Positions 1 through 14,796 are shown, counted from the stretch's first letter. The stretch is 64,000 nucleotides of DNA from Hydra vulgaris (GCF_038396675.1 NC_088931.1:76827501-76891500), one strand, 5' to 3'. Notes: generated from the sequence alone by a model not told the origin. Program-made: numbers and translations.

Positions 1-990
1 TATTGAATCTTTCTTATTCTATAACTTCAGGAGTTCCTCAAGGTTCTATCCTTGGCCCTATACTCTATTTAATTTACATTATTGATCTTCCAGATATTCT
101 CACATCTAAGGTGGCATTGTTTGCTATGATACTACCATTTATTCTTGTCGTGATAAGAAGCCAACAACCTCTGATTGCTTGGAGGGGGGCATTTGAGCTT
201 GAAAAAGATCTCACTTCTGCAACAGCATGGGGCTCTCAGCAACTGGTGAACTTTAACTTAAATAAAACTCAATTTTTTTCAGCTAATCATTATTGCAATA
301 ATCTAGATCTTCTTATATTTATGAACAGTAATGTACTCCATGATTCATCTACCCTTCATCTTCTATGATTAACTCTTTCTTCCAATCTTTCTTGGAAACC
401 ATATATCAAATTGATCGCCAAACTAGCATCTACTAAGGTTGCATCTCTTTATCATGCTCGCCACTTTCTTACTCAGGATTCTACTCTTTGTCTCTATAAA
501 TCTCAATTCCGTCCTTTTATGGAATACCAAAACCATATCTGGGGCGGATCTTTCAAGAGGCCCTTTCTGTTTATGGCATGGTGTAAAAACACATTGTAAA
601 CATAGTTGGACCTGCTCTTGCAGCCAACTTCCGACCATTATGACAACATCTTAATATTGCTACTTTTTCTCATTTCTATAAATACTATAATAGGCACTGC
701 TCTACAGAGTTGGCGTCTTTTGAGCCATCTACTAAAATTCATTCTCATGTTACTGATCATTTAATCAAGTCTCATCCTTTTACTATGACTGTTCTAAGTG
801 CTCCAAACATTCTTATTCGTCTAGTTTTTTACCTTGAACATCAGTCATTTGGAATTGGCTTCCTTTATCTTGTTTTCCTGATTCATTTAATTTACAATCT
901 TTTAAGTGGTCTTTTAACTGTTATAAACTTCATCTTTTCTTTTCCAGTAACTTCTAACTCTAACAGTGGTTGCTTGCAGTCTTGTTAGAA
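1..990 (+). mobile_element. LINE (non-LTR retrotransposon) 3' remnant, Jockey/CR1-like
   Basis: Seen: the first frame (3-368) carries the reverse-transcriptase core GVPQGSILGPILYLIYI. Two further frames (about 411-600 and 710-988) carry the post-RT region typical of Jockey/CR1-like proteins, for example SLYHARHFLTQDSTLCLYKS and FRPFMEYQNHIWGGS. The order is right for one LINE ORF2, but the pieces lie in different frames with stops between them, and the 5' part is cut by the window edge. No poly-A tail or target duplication is obvious; the hAT element begins about 25 bases further on. Clade assignment is from motif memory only. Confidence 0.8.
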
Positions 991-2013
991 GTGAAAATGT
1001 TGAGAAAAAAAAAAATCAGACGTGGACAGGAAAGGCGTGCAATTGCACTGTATTTCTGACCATGCTTGCTTTTTCTTTTTTTGAAAGCTTGACCACGGGT
1101 TTTTAGTTATTTGAAAACGCGCTGAAAAAACCCGACAAAAGAAAATTATAAACAAGCTAAACTATAAAAAACAAAAGAAATCTTAAAAAGAAAGTTAAAA
1201 AAATCAAAATACTAAACTAATCTAACCCAAAGAAAATTATGTTTATACTTACGTTAAGGTTCAATAACTTTAAAACTTTAATCTTTTCTAATGTTTTTTA
1301 CATCTGTTAATTAAAAGCAAACTTTAGTACAAATTATAGGCCTAAACTAAACAAATTGTAAAGCAATAAAATTTTAAGTATTTTAATTTACACAATTAAG
1401 ACTTATCAAAGATGATATTTAATGCGAGTTCGAGTATTTTAATATGAACTTTCATTTAGAAAATTTTTTAATTTTCAAATTAGGATTATATACTTAACTT
1501 TTATTTTTGTTTATCAATAAAAATTTATTCTTTTCTTTTTTTTATAAAGTTTATTGGAATAAGCAGTGACGTAACTTTTTTTCTCGAGAAAAAACCCGTG
1601 CATTTAAAAAACAAATATGGTAAGGGTTAGGATTAGGAAATTCATAGATTGGTATAATTATAGTTGCATTAGATATTACAGACATCGATCAACATAAATA
1701 GGGTTAGGAATAGCATATATGAGTTGCATCAAAATATTTTAGTTAAACTTTTATGGATAAATTGATAGTGCAAAAACAATGTATGACGAGAAAGTGGAAG
1801 AGCTTTTCATAACCCCTAATAATATTAGTTTCGTGGGTTTTTTAATTTCTGGTCTAAAATAAGTAATGAAAAGGAAGCGGAACTTCTTGACAATACACCT
1901 AACTTTATTTAGTGCATGGTTTTTTTTTAACTTTTATTTCTTATTACTTTTTAAATGAGGAAAAAGTTGTATCCAGAAGAAAAAATAAGTTTAAGTATAA
2001 AGAGATTTTTAAA

Positions 2014-4360
2014 ATGGCAAACACAATTAATGTTAATAAAGCAATATGTAAGAATTTAAAAACTTTTCTTTCGTGGGGTAAAGAAACAATTATAGGATAC
2101 ACGGAAGAAAACGGGTTAGTTGTTAAAATATGGTGCAAGATTTGTGCAAAAAACAAAATAGCTATTTTAAGCAATTCTTCAGTTAAAGGAGTTTCAATTA
2201 ATTTTTTAAAAGAGTTTACAGAGGGAACTTGTGTAGTAACTAAACATCAGGTAAAAACTAAAATATTATTATATGTTAGTTATTATTTGTTCAATTTAAA
2301 CTTGTGATGCCAGGATATATTTTAAACTAGTTTTTCGCTTATTCAAGATCTCTTTATGATTGCACATAAGAGTCTTTCTGTGCAACTATATTCCTATTTG
2401 AACAGATTTTGAATTTTAAAAAATTTAATTTAGAATTTTAAATTTTAATTAAGGTTGATCGCCATCTTGAGAGTCGTAATCATCAATTGGCTGTACTTAT
2501 TGAGAATAGAAACCCTGAAGAAACTGGAAACAACTGTGCTATTTTTCACAATTCCAGAAACTCTTTAACTAATACATCAAAAAACCGTGAAGCACTATCT
2601 AAGAAGCACTATCTAAGATAAGAACAGCTTATGAAATGGTACTAAAACCTAACATGCCCCATAAACATTTTGAAGCACTCATCAAATGCCAAAGAATAAT
2701 AGGTGTTTTTCTTTTAGACGAAAACAGCAATAATAAAGCAGGTTATTGAATTTTAGGGTTTAAATTTATATTAAATAATAAAATTAACTTTCCTTTATAA
2801 TTTAGTTTCTGAATTATTTTCTTAATTTATTTTTAGCACGCAAATTTATCTCATGCATTGCTAACGCGGTAAATGAAAAAGTTGTCGAAGTTGTTAACAA
2901 AAAAATTTTTTTCCCCATTCTTTCTGATGGCTCTCAAGCTAGGAAAACAAATGATGAGGAAGAGGTAGTACATGTACGAGTAGAACGAAATGGAAGCCTA
3001 TCCTATTTTGTTGTATCTTTACTTGAGATGGGCAATTTTGGTGGTATAGGCGCTAATGCCGTTAAAAAAGCTATTGACAGTCTTTTTAGTGAAGCCGATA
3101 ATATTTCTTTAACTGCAGAAGCATACAAAAACAAACTAGTCAGCGCTACTGCTGATGGTGCTAACATTAATTTTGGCATTTACAATGGGGTATTAACTCA
3201 AATGAAAAAAAATCGAATGTGGCTCATAAAAATTCACTGTGTGAACCACCGTTTAGAATTGGCTATTAAAGGTGCAGTATATATCTGGAACACGCTTTGT
3301 AAGTCACAGGAAACGCGGTTTTACAAAGTGGTTACATAACTGGCCAGCACTTGTTATGGGTTATGACAACACTCTTGCTGATACAGCGTAAAAGAAGAAA
3401 TGCATGCTAAACTTTCCAGCGTAACGAAATGACTGCACCATTAACATATTTTTTTGAAAAAAAATATGTTAATGGTGCATGAGTTAAAACCGGCTGTGGA
3501 TCTTACTATGACTAGATTACTTAAATTATGAAATGAAGATATCGACGATATTCTTGATTCATATTTACTTAAGTTTCAAATTAAGGATATATATAGTTCA
3601 AACACTCTTGTTGCTTCCTATCTCAAAGATGGTCATGAGTTGAAAAAATCAAATCAAGAGTTTGTTCAGATTGAGCTTGAAAATATGAATAATCTTTACT
3701 TCGATAGCATTAATTTTGGTATCCAAATAAGGAAAGCTGCAGCCGATGTCATTCGGCTATTGATAGACAAAAGATTCGGTTCACTGTTAAACCCATTATT
3801 CAAGTCAATGGCTAGGTTAGATCCACAATTTTGGACAGAAGATGAGATGTATGGCGATGCCAGCATTTCTTTATTGCTAAATGAGTTCAAATTTCCTCTA
3901 GTTGGACGCTAAAATGGTTCTCTCTGAATGGAAAGCAGCAAAGATTATAATAAAAGCGGAGTATGAAGCAGTCACAGCCTTGCAAATATAGCGAAAAATG
4001 TTTTTATACCATGAAAAAAAGTTTCCAAACCTGCTTCTTCTCATTGAACTTATTATATGCATGCCTTGCTCTAATTCATATGTGGAACGCATTTCAGCAT
4101 ATAAGACAGTGATACTCATTGATCATTGGTTAAAAATGAAACACCAGACAATGGAAGACTGCATAATGATGGCTGGGAATGATCCAAGTTTTACCTCTAA
4201 CAAACAAGATGAGATTTTGAGTAGAGCCCTTGAAATTTATTTAAATAAACGATGAGTTGTTAGCCTTGAATCAGCAGATATTAGCATTGCATTAAATTAT
4301 AGTAGTGACAAAAACAGCAGCAACGATGATTTCACTTCTACTTCGGAATCGGACTATTAA
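2014..4360 (+). pseudogene. hAT transposase (ZNF862-like), with introns, broken
   Basis: The likely start is ATG at 2014 (MANTINVNKAIC). The N-terminal part has a BED-like segment (WCKIC) in a protein that resembles the ZNF862/KIAA1586 group. A consensus donor CAG|GTAAAA ends an exon at 2250 and an acceptor TTAATTAAG precedes 2454. A second donor/acceptor pair sits at 2741/2742 and 2836/2837. The middle part has ATADGANINFGIYNGV and IHCVNHRLELAIKG, typical of hAT proteins. The C-terminal dimerisation region has KKFPNLLLLIELI and CSNSYVERISAYK. Frame changes near 3340-3640 and 3900-4000, plus a stop at about 4254, show it is dead. Confidence 0.75.
3434..3479. repeat. 46-bp near-perfect palindrome inside the hAT gene
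   Basis: The 20 bases TGCACCATTAACATATTTTT are followed within a few bases by their exact complement, ending AATGGTGCA at 3479. The palindrome interrupts the hAT coding frame, so it is probably a later inverted duplication rather than a functional site. Confidence 0.8.
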
Positions 4361-5034
4361 CTTTATGTATTCTTTTAAAAAAATTATTGAAGACACAATA
4401 TTTCTTTAAAGTCGTAGTTGTTTATAAAATAAATAATAAAGTTGCATTCAAATATAGTAATAAAATACACAAACTTTTAAATAAAATATAATTTTTTAAT
4501 AATATTCTTTGTTAATTAATGTGTAATGCTTTTTATTAATAACAATCGTTGAAATTTGTAAATTTTATAATAAGTGCTTAGGATAGTAAAAAAACATTTA
4601 ATTAGAAAGTTTACAAAACAGTAAAAAAAAAAAAGACTCTGATGAAATGCTTTTACACAACACATAACAACAACAAAAAAATAACTTTGCAATGTTTTTG
4701 ACTATTAAATTTATGGTTGCATCAAAAAGTTTATTGAAACAATCATTTTCGTTGTTGTTTATAAAATTAACCATACAAGTTGTTTTAAAAACATTTACAT
4801 TGTAAAAAATGCACTTGTTAACTATATAGTATCTTTCAATACATTAAATAAAAACTTTTTTTATAGTATCCAATCGTTAAAAGCAATTTCTTGCATTATT
4901 ACCTTATACTTTATTTTGCAAGTTTTTGAAACATTTTCAAAAATCTAAAAAGCCGCGCTCAAGTTGTCGCAAAAAAGAAATAAATACGTGGTCAGGAATA
5001 GAGTGGGATTGCACGCCTTTCCTGCCCACATCTG

Positions 5035-5157
<123 letters not shown>

Positions 5158-5484
5158 TCTATAGTTTGTTGTCTTTGGGAAGAGCGGAAAAAAAAAAGTG
5201 ATTCTTACGCAAACACATACGTCACTTTTAATTACTTTTGACTTTCGTCCAACATTTGCGTGTTGGACGAAAGTAAAAACCATTAATTTAATTACAAATA
5301 AATCGTTTTTTAAAAAAACCACAAAAACGCAAATTTAATTGACCAGAATGTTTTTAAAAACATTCTAAATGGTTTTAACAATATAAACAATGTTTTTATT
5401 TTTATTTTTTTAATAAAATGTTTTTATTTTTAATTTTTTTAATAAAATGTTTTTATTTTATTTTTTTTATTGTAAATCATGCGC

Positions 5485-5640
5485 GGAGTGTTGCTACATC
5501 GACTATTTTATAGCCTGACTCGCAAGGGAGTGCTGCTACATCGACTGACAAATAGCCTGACTCGCAAGGGAGTGCTGCTACATCTACTATCTTTTAGCCT
5601 GACCCGCAAGGGAGTGTTGCTACATCGACTGAGGGTTTGG
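5485..5640. repeat. 42-bp minisatellite, about 3.5 copies
   Basis: Units begin GGAGTGNTGCTACATCGACT and end GCCTGACTCGCAAG, 42 bp apart. Because 42 is a multiple of three, a 72-codon frame stays open through the array (repeating KGVLLHRL). It looks like a repeat and not a gene. The flanks 5160-5484 and 5641-5750 show no gene; 5230-5270 holds a short inverted repeat around CAACATTTGCGTGTTG. Confidence 0.85.
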
Positions 5641-5753
5641 TTGGGGCAGGCAGTCTATCAATTAATAAAAAAAAATAATTCCGGTCTTGCATTTTAATTT
5701 TTACTTTTTGACAACAAATTATGGAAAAACTTTCAGACAACATCTACGGGTTG

Positions 5754-7177
<1,424 letters not shown>

Positions 7178-7205
7178 ATATATATGTACACACACACACA
7201 CATAT

Positions 7206-7457
7206 ATATCGTACACCCAGATCAAGGGTGCCACAAGTCAAAAAAGGTCAAACTGAGAAAATCAGGGTTGAAGTTTTAAGTTTTTAATATTTTTTCCAAC
7301 TAAGAGTGCCATTTGTATCTGTCATTTTGTAAACATCCGTTTTAGACTTGTGGTATTTTGTCACCATGTACAACACATAACATACTAACAAATGACATTC
7401 ACAACTCAATATCCATAATTTTTGACTTGTGGCACCCTTGATCTGGGTGTACGATAT
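7206..7457. mobile_element. MITE with long inverted repeats, 252 bp
   Basis: A roughly 39-bp arm starting ATATCGTACACCCAGATCAA at 7206 is repeated in complement and ends at about 7457 (TTGATCTGGGTGTACGATAT). It lies in TA-rich DNA, so a TA target is plausible (Tc1/mariner-like). No coding capacity. Confidence 0.85.
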
Positions 7458-7464
7458 GTATAAC

Positions 7465-7467
<3 letters not shown>

Positions 7468-7547
<80 letters not shown>

Positions 7548-7552
7548 TATTT
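7468..7552. repeat. (TA)n microsatellite
   Basis: TA dinucleotide run beginning just beyond the 7206-7457 MITE. Confidence 0.9.
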
Positions 7553-7554
7553 AA

Positions 7555-7755
7555 CTGTCTATTAATATAGGAGATACAAAATCGTCTTTTGAAAGTCAGT
7601 ATATACAACATCTGCTGTTAAATATTTGTCTAGTGCAATACTCCAAATCATTTATAGATTCTAAAAGACTTGTATAAGTGGTGCGTTTCTTGAGAAAACC
7701 ATATTGATAGTGGGTTGCTAGGTTATGGTGAGTTAAATACTTAATAATATCTAAG
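7555..7755 (-). pseudogene. LINE reverse-transcriptase fragment
   Basis: Read on the minus strand, the sequence gives QYGFLKKRTTYTSLLESIND followed by LTADVVYTDFQK. This is the region just before the RT core of many non-LTR elements (QxGFrkkrSTxxxLLexI ... YxDFqKAFD). Only about 65 codons are recognisable, with frame changes. It is a short dead fragment next to a TA tract. Confidence 0.65.
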
Positions 7756-7825
7756 TTGAAAATTCTTTTGAATGCTCAACAACAGATGCATGCAAGTAAT
7801 AAATATTATGCTCTATCGCAACACC

Positions 7826-8765
7826 AGCATGCAGGCCTTGTTACAAGATTTCACTGCGTAACGAAAACGCGTAACGCATTTCTAAGAAACTCAACTCAGC
7901 AAATATATTTTGTATTGTTAGAAGTTGTATTGCGTCACTAGCATCTTTTCAAGTACCACATTGTAATTAAAGTTATTTTATTAACGCGTTAAAAATCATA
8001 CAAACAGTTTTTTTTTCTCACTATAAAAAAAGTTACAAATAAAATCTAAGTTCTTATTTAAAAAAACATTTTTTTTTTTTTTTCCAAATATAAACTAAAT
8101 TTTATTTTGAAAAAAATATTTTTTTCATGAAACATAAAATAATATTTGTTTATTTTCTTATAATTTTACAGTTGGTTTTTGGTTATTTTATTAACTGTTA
8201 ATAAATTTTTTCTTATTTATTTTGTGAACTCTTTTTAATGATGTTTTTAAACAATAAAGTTTTTTTTTTTATTATTTATTAGTTACTGATAATGTATTCA
8301 TGATCATTATTTATTTTCATAAATTAAACGAACATCATTAAAACTTTACGTTATTGAATTAACAATAAACAAAATATCTTACTAATAAAATATTTACATC
8401 AAAATAAATCGTGCATTTTTTAAACTATTATAACAAAAAGTAATTTTTATATTTAAAAAAGGATTTATATATTTAATAGCTTAAGATAAAACTTAAAACA
8501 CTTTAATTTTTTTAACTAATTTTTAACAACAACAACAAAAATTATTAAACAAACTTTTTCTTTAACAAAAAATCTATTAGTTTACAATTGCGGTTAAATG
8601 CTTTTACTTACGACTTTATTTCTTCTGAATAAACGTCACGTTAACGACATCAAAAGATAATTTTTTTTGTGTAGCTCAAAACTGCTGAACGCGTAGGCAA
8701 ATCACCTTTTTGCAGGCAAAATGCGAGCTGCGTAACGCTTCTTAACAAGACCCGAGCATGGCTTT
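7826..8765. mobile_element. Possible MITE with weak inverted ends
   Basis: GCATGCAGGCCTTGTTACAAG near 7830 matches, imperfectly and in complement, CTTCTTAACAAGACCCGAGC near 8740. Both ends also carry GCGTAACGC-like words. The interior is AT-rich with homopolymer runs and no gene. Boundaries are uncertain. Confidence 0.3.
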
Positions 8766-8769
8766 GTAA

Positions 8770-9885
8770 AGAAGAGAGCTTGTGTAATTAATATGGTGAA
8801 TGCGTGGTCTTTGAACTTTTAAACCAAGACTTTATAGATTTTTTTAAATAAACTTTGTGAAATTTATTTAACTCTATTATTCGTTTAAACTTCTAGTTTA
8901 AATATGTTATTTGTATAATTTTTTTTTACAGATAATTTTGATTTTAAACCAATTTGTAAATGATTATAAATAAAATAAAGAGTATTGTAGGATGTCATAA
9001 CGCATAAATAACCATATAGGTGTTTCGTGATTCAACTCGATACAGCATCTATATTACTATTACTAACTAACAATAGAGGTTTTTAAAATGATTTTAATGA
9101 GCATTTTAATGGGGGTTTTTTCTTTAACTTCAGAGGTTGAAGTTATTATTATTCGAAATTGTTATTTAAAAGAACATTATTTCAACTTTATATATTTTTT
9201 TTCATTCAATCATTTTAATCTTTTTTCTCATAACTTTACCATCAGGATCCACCTTTTGCAAAGTCATTGCAAAAAATGAATTATTTTGAATAAATTTAAA
9301 ATTATAAATTATCTGTTTCAAATTTAAAAAAAAAACATTAATTTTATATAAAATTATTATTATTATAATAATACGATGTTATTAATTTTCAAGCATTAAC
9401 TTATTTTTGTATGTATAAAGTTGAGTCATGAAGAACTATTAGTAGACAAAAATGACAAAAATGGTATAAAGCTGAAATTTTGTAGAGAGAAAATAGACAG
9501 TCTTTGGATGAGTGTAAAAAAAAGCCCCACTTATTGTGCTACAGGAACGTCCTTTTTGAGGCAATTTGGGGTAAAAAAAAGTGACAATTTTGACAGCACT
9601 AAAATATCATAAACTATATGTTGTTGGATAGAAAATTTTATGCTGATCAATATTTATAAATAAACTATGACTTGAAAACAATCATTTTTTAAGTTATTTA
9701 TGTTTTTAAAATGTAAAAGCATTAAAATACTACATTTTTTTGTTTTCATAACATAATAACTTTTGTCTGTGCATAACTTTAAACAGGAAAAAAAAAAGTG
9801 AAGATGTCGAGTCGCATCATGACCATGCATGAACAAATAACAGATTTTCTCTAAAATCCATTACTCAAGATTAAGCATCTTTTAT
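8770..9885. other. No recognisable gene
   Basis: AT-rich sequence. The only frame over 60 codons (9421-9612, plus) has an unfamiliar sequence and no start context or neighbours that would support a gene. Confidence 0.6.
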
Positions 9886-9889
9886 ACTC

Positions 9890-12469
9890 CAGAGTTTTTC
9901 TTGCTTTCATGATTAAAAAACCTCATTTAATTCATCTTTCCAATGATACATTGCATCACTGCTATATCAGTATCATTAGCAACAACAATGCATGGTGAAA
10001 TTTCTTTTGCAACCTCCAATGATTTAAAGACAATTTCTTGTCGGCATCCCCCATATGCTTCTTGGCCATCTCGTTTAAAATAACCTGACAAAAAAAAATT
10101 AATTGTGCTTCATTGTGTGAATTTGATAGATAATGCTCTTGTGAGTACAGAACCTAATTATTTTCTTATATGACAAGATTTTGGAAATAACCTTTGTATT
10201 TTGTTCTTCTGATGTGTTTTTCAGATTTAATTGAAGACCCTTTATTATAACCATCAAATATAATATAAGTGGTGGCATAATTTTTATTTATGTAGCTGAT
10301 GTAGGTCTCAACAATTTTGATAAATCTCTCATCTTTGTTTCAAAGAACTCTGTGAAGTAAGGAACCTCTGTCAAGGACATATTTGCACAAACTGACGTTT
10401 GTACTTGATTTAATTTAGTTGTCAGGAAAAATCACTTTGCCCAAAGATGATTTTTTCATAATTAAAGTATAGTTCAATGTCATCTTCTTTTTCTGCAATT
10501 GCTACAAGCCTATTAAAAAGGTGTGTTGAATCGACACAACAATTAGTTTGTTTGTCTAGTTTTACGCTATTGGTCAAAATATCCCAAGAAAAAAAAAATT
10601 CTTTTTTTTAAACTTTCCTTCATTGAACTTAAGATCGTCAAGAAAAGTTTGTAGACAAACACCTATGTTCTCAGCCTTGTCACAGTTGACAAGATCTTAA
10701 CCATTGACTGACACAACACATATAGTTAATGAATATAGATTTCTATCATCAGTATTGAAAGAATTTCTTAAAGCAAACCAATCATAATATAACTCACAAT
10801 ATTCATAATCAAATAATAATCTTTTAATACCATTTCTTTATTGTTTTCTATAATTCTAATGTTAAATCCAGATAATTTATGTATTGTTTCATGAACACTT
10901 ACAGAATAACATATGCTCATTGTCCATAAGTTGCATACATTTTCATCAAATCCTATACCTCTAGTTAATCACTATTGCATTTTAAACAACCCATTACGGT
11001 CTGCTCAATTACGAGATCTGAAGATACTCCAGCCTAATACCTTGCAGATCGGCGCATTGCGATTGTGCACACTATATTGAGGTTCTGATATTTTATAACA
11101 CCAAGCGCATTCTGTCATAACGGCTGACCAAACGTAATACAGGGAGTAATTATTTTATATTTATTGGCTTCATCAATAATGAACAACAGGGTAGAATATA
11201 TGCATGTTTCATCTGAAGAATTTCAGTCAAAGAAATTTAAGTTAAGAAATTAAGAATAATAAGGTAAAAATTTGATGGATGCTTTTTTCATAAGATGTTG
11301 TTGATTGTGATGTAGTATGCAATACATATAAATCTGTATATTCTCTAGTAACGGATATACAAATTTATTTACATCTATTTCTCTGCTTTCGCTCTTAACT
11401 ATACTTGCATGGACAACAATAATACCATACAAACTAAATTAGATTGACCAGAGAGTTCACCAAAAAAATATGATTACCATAATGTTCAAGTTATTTTTGT
11501 TTTAAAGATTTCATTGAGTAATACGAATAACCATAACTTAGTTCTTTCATTTTAATGTGCATATCCAAAAGGGTATAAAGTTTGCAGTCAGTTCCTTCCT
11601 CTAAACAGAAAAAGAATTTTTCAAAATTTTCAAACATAATGAGATCTAATGGTCATCCGCGTTGGTTACCAATTTTAGTTTCAAGCCTAAAGTTGTTCAT
11701 ACACCAAATATGATTATGTTGGCTTCTTCTGCTACAAGATCATAACAAGATATCAAACGCGAATGTACAGCATTTCCCCAATCGTCCTCTCTATTCAAAG
11801 ATCATTCAATCATTTTGTTAATCAATGGTATGGTTTCAACTTTAGCAATCTGTGAATGTTTGTACTTAAAAAGTAGACTTTTTAAGTACATACATTCAAG
11901 TAGACTTTTTAAGTACAAAGTAGACTTTGTAAGTAAAAATAAAATATTTTGATTTCCAATGGAATACCTCTTCAAATGAGGATCATAGTTTCTTTCTTGG
12001 TACAGTTAATGATTGATCTTTAAGACTATCCACAAATTTTTTTCTACAGCTATGATGGACTAGTACTGTTGTAGTATTATGCATGTTCTTTCATAACTGG
12101 TCTTTAAGATAACTTAAAATGTGCAAAAATAACTTTTCTGGTATATTTTCTTATCCCAAACTTTTTTTAATAACAATTTTATTTTTAAAATATACAACCA
12201 AGCATATGTTTGATAGCATAAATAAATAATTACAAACAATTCGGCAAAATGTCATTAGTGAATATGAGTTATTATGTGCAAGCTGAAGTTTTAACAAACT
12301 GGGCGAAAAATCTTCTTTGTAAGATTGTTTGTGTAAACATACTTTAACCTGCATAGTTCATTCATACTCTGTTCTTCTTTTAATCGAATTTTTTGAGACC
12401 TATTTCATATACTTTGATGTAACTTTCTTTGTCAAAGCCAAGCTTGCACAATACACAAACAACACTCAT
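9890..12469 (-). pseudogene. Decayed repeat-family gene of unnamed transposon type
   Basis: Read on the minus strand, a plausible start at 12469 gives MSVVCVLCKLGFDKESYIKV, a small CxxC-bearing N-terminus. Further on (about 10330-10130) comes TYISYINKNYATTYIIFDGY and a HIRRTKYKG segment. Near the end (about 10080-9915) comes EIVFKSLEVAKEISPCIVVA then NDTDIAVMQCI. This order matches an abundant metazoan repeat-family protein that I recall but cannot name. Stops and frame shifts run throughout. The stretch around 11867-11935 has short tandem copies of AAGTAGACTTTTTAAGTAC. Confidence 0.5.
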
Positions 12470-12509
12470 TTTTAAAATTAATTTTTAATTATTGACAACA
12501 AGTTTTTTT

Positions 12510-12725
12510 TAAATGCCTGTCAGTAGCCAGGTAGGATGACCAGACAGTTACAAAAATGGGTTTAGTAATAAAACCATATTTTGATCTATGAAATTTTATT
12601 ACCTGTGATTATTTAAAAGAAAACTTTAAAAAGCATTTAAAGTAGTATACACTTTGTTTAACAATTAGTATACTACAATGCATTATATAATTTTACCAAA
12701 CTTAATAAAAAGAAGCCGACAATTT
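12510..12725. repeat. Inverted dispersed copy of the 6885-7100 block
   Basis: GCCTGTCAGTAGCCAGGTAG and GATGACCAGACAGTTAC, then AAAACCATATTTTGATC and AAAACTTTAAAAAGCATTT, reproduce in complement the sequence of 6885-7100. This is a second, partial copy of the 1.1-kb non-autonomous element. 12726-12957 shows nothing further. Confidence 0.7.
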
Positions 12726-12961
12726 AATATTTAATTAATGTAAGATTTTTCCATAAGACTGAGATTAGTCATGTCATAAATTTGGGATAACCATATGCTG
12801 ACTCTAATGTATAAATATATAATCTATATATAAATACATGTTTAGATAACATGTCTTAAATTATTCTTTGTTTTTTTTTTTTTCTTCTTTTTCTGAATAT
12901 GTATGTTATAAAGATAGGCAAAACTAGTGAGCAATTGCCGATCTATTTACACTATAGTGTG

Positions 12962-13031
<70 letters not shown>

Positions 13032-13040
13032 ATATATATA
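12962..13040. repeat. (TA)n microsatellite
   Basis: TA dinucleotide run. The 64-codon frame across it is an artefact. Confidence 0.9.
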
Positions 13041-13059
13041 CATTTTTTCAAAGTTATTT

Positions 13060-14025
13060 AAGGGGTTGTCCATTAATCATGTCAAAAAAATAGAGGGATT
13101 GGGTCTGAAAATTTTTGACAATTGTTGAGGAGGGGAGAACAAGAAAAGTTGACATCAGCAATCTAACTTTTGTTAAGAAATTCAATCACTTAAAAAAGGG
13201 GAAAAAAAAAGGATTTTTTTTCTATTTCAATTTTATTAGGTAGGAGGGGTAGTTAAAAATCGCTAAAAAAAACTGTTGACATAATTCAGCTCCTAAGACC
13301 TTTTAAGGTTTTTTAAAAAAAGGATATTCAAAGTTTTTATAAAGTAATGTGAACCACGCACAGTAACAGCTTCTAAATTTTATATCACAAAATTTTTATA
13401 AAAAAAAAACTGTGTTAATTTTAAACATTTAAATTAATATAAACATTTTATTCTAATGTATGATAAAAGTATATGATATTATTAAACCAATGTGTAATTA
13501 ACATTTAAGTAATAAAAATATGAGTAACCTCTGAATAATTTTTTTGCATTCCATAAACAACGCAGTGTGTATGAATGATCTGAAAGTGGTTCTAAACTTT
13601 TTATTCTGTTTCCAAAAGCAAGCATTGAAATAAATTTACTATTTTGTTGATCATGAGATGACAACTTTTTACATTCATATAACTCTTTTTCCGTTCTTGG
13701 ATTTCTTTTTAAGAGTATTTGTTTAGTGGTTTCCATTCCACTTATTGATTAGAATGCAAAAGAAGCAAGCAAATGGTAGTTGCTAAAAAAACTTTAAAAA
13801 AAAGCTCACCAGAATGTTTGACACCACGCAAAACAACACGAACTATTAAATTCATGTTACCGTGTGCCATGTGGTTTAGAAGTATTACCTTTTTTTTCTG
13901 CAGGCATATCACAATCTATGGTACATAATTTTGTTTATAAAATTTCCTTTTTCACGATAAAAAATGGTTTTTTAAGTATTATAATTTGAAAAAGTAAACA
14001 GCTTATATATATATTATAATATTAA
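13060..14025. other. No convincing gene; possible MITE end near 13060
   Basis: GGGGTTGTCCATTAATCATG at about 13062 resembles a terminal sequence common to eukaryotic MITEs, but no matching complement is found nearby. A minus-strand frame of 84 codons (13482-13736) has reasonable composition but no recognised domain, so I do not call it. Confidence 0.35.
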
Positions 14026-14072
14026 TGTACTTTTATTAATCTGAATCAGATTGATAAAAGTACATTAATAGA
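14026..14072. repeat. Palindrome, about 47 bp
   Basis: ATTAATGTACTTTTATTAAT is followed by CTGAATCAG and a near-exact complement ending at 14072. It could form a hairpin or cruciform. 14073-14780 shows only AT-rich sequence and homopolymer runs. Confidence 0.75.
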
Positions 14073-14796
14073 ATATTGGTAAAAATTTTAATATAAATTT
14101 TGGTATAATAACTATTATAACTATTTATTTTTTCAAATTATAAATACCTAAAAAACGAAAATCAAAATCTTTTTGCAGGAAAAAAAATCTTTTCGCAGAT
14201 TGCCAAATAGAGCCATTCGGCTTATATCTATGTTTAAAAAGTAAATTTAGTAATAATTTTTTTACGTAATTACTATTTCAACTGTTATTAATGTCTTGTT
14301 TTTTTATTTATATATATTTTTTTAATGTTTATATTAATTTTTTTTGTAATTATTATTTATTGCAATCACTTTTACGAACCAAGAATTAGCAATTTTGCTT
14401 TCCGTTTAGTTAAAATGAAAGTTTTTAATACATGAGCCTAATATTTTTAATGTAATTTGCTTTAAATTAAAATGTAAAAACAATCTAATACCTTTTCATA
14501 ATTTGTTTACCAAAAAAAAAAAAAAAAAAAGAAATACAATTTACGAAATGATAACGACATTTATCAATCAGTTAATCAAACTCATTATGTAAAATATTGT
14601 ATTTCATTTCGGGGAGCTTTTCTTTAGAATAAAATAGTTTAAAAAACTTTGACTTTTCTAAAGAGTTTAGCTATCTTTTTTTTAAACAAAAACTTAAAAA
14701 AGTTATTTTTTTTTAGATGATGTATCGATTTCCTTTTAACTTCTTTTAAAATTTAACAATTATATTTTTTAATTGTTATTACAGGGTTTATGCGAA

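Larger units (their letters stand above)
1017..5034 (+). mobile_element. hAT-type DNA transposon, decayed but with both ends
   Basis: Seen: the ends form imperfect inverted repeats starting CAG, CAGACGTGGACAGGAAAGG on the left and the complement of CCTTTCCTGCCCACATCTG on the right, continuing through a shared GCGTGCAAT stretch. A transposase of hAT type lies inside on the plus strand. The CAG...CTG ends fit hAT. No matching 8-bp duplication is visible; the right flank runs straight into a (TA)n tract that may have erased it. Stretches 1040-1900 and 4361-4960 hold no gene I can see. Confidence 0.75.

Noticed and set aside
5479-5697. 72-codon frame with repeated KGVLLHRL
   Set aside because: It is a 42-bp minisatellite whose period is a multiple of three; no start context or homology.
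13482-13736. Possible host gene on the minus strand
   Set aside because: 84 codons without recognised domain, splice signals or neighbours; not enough to call.
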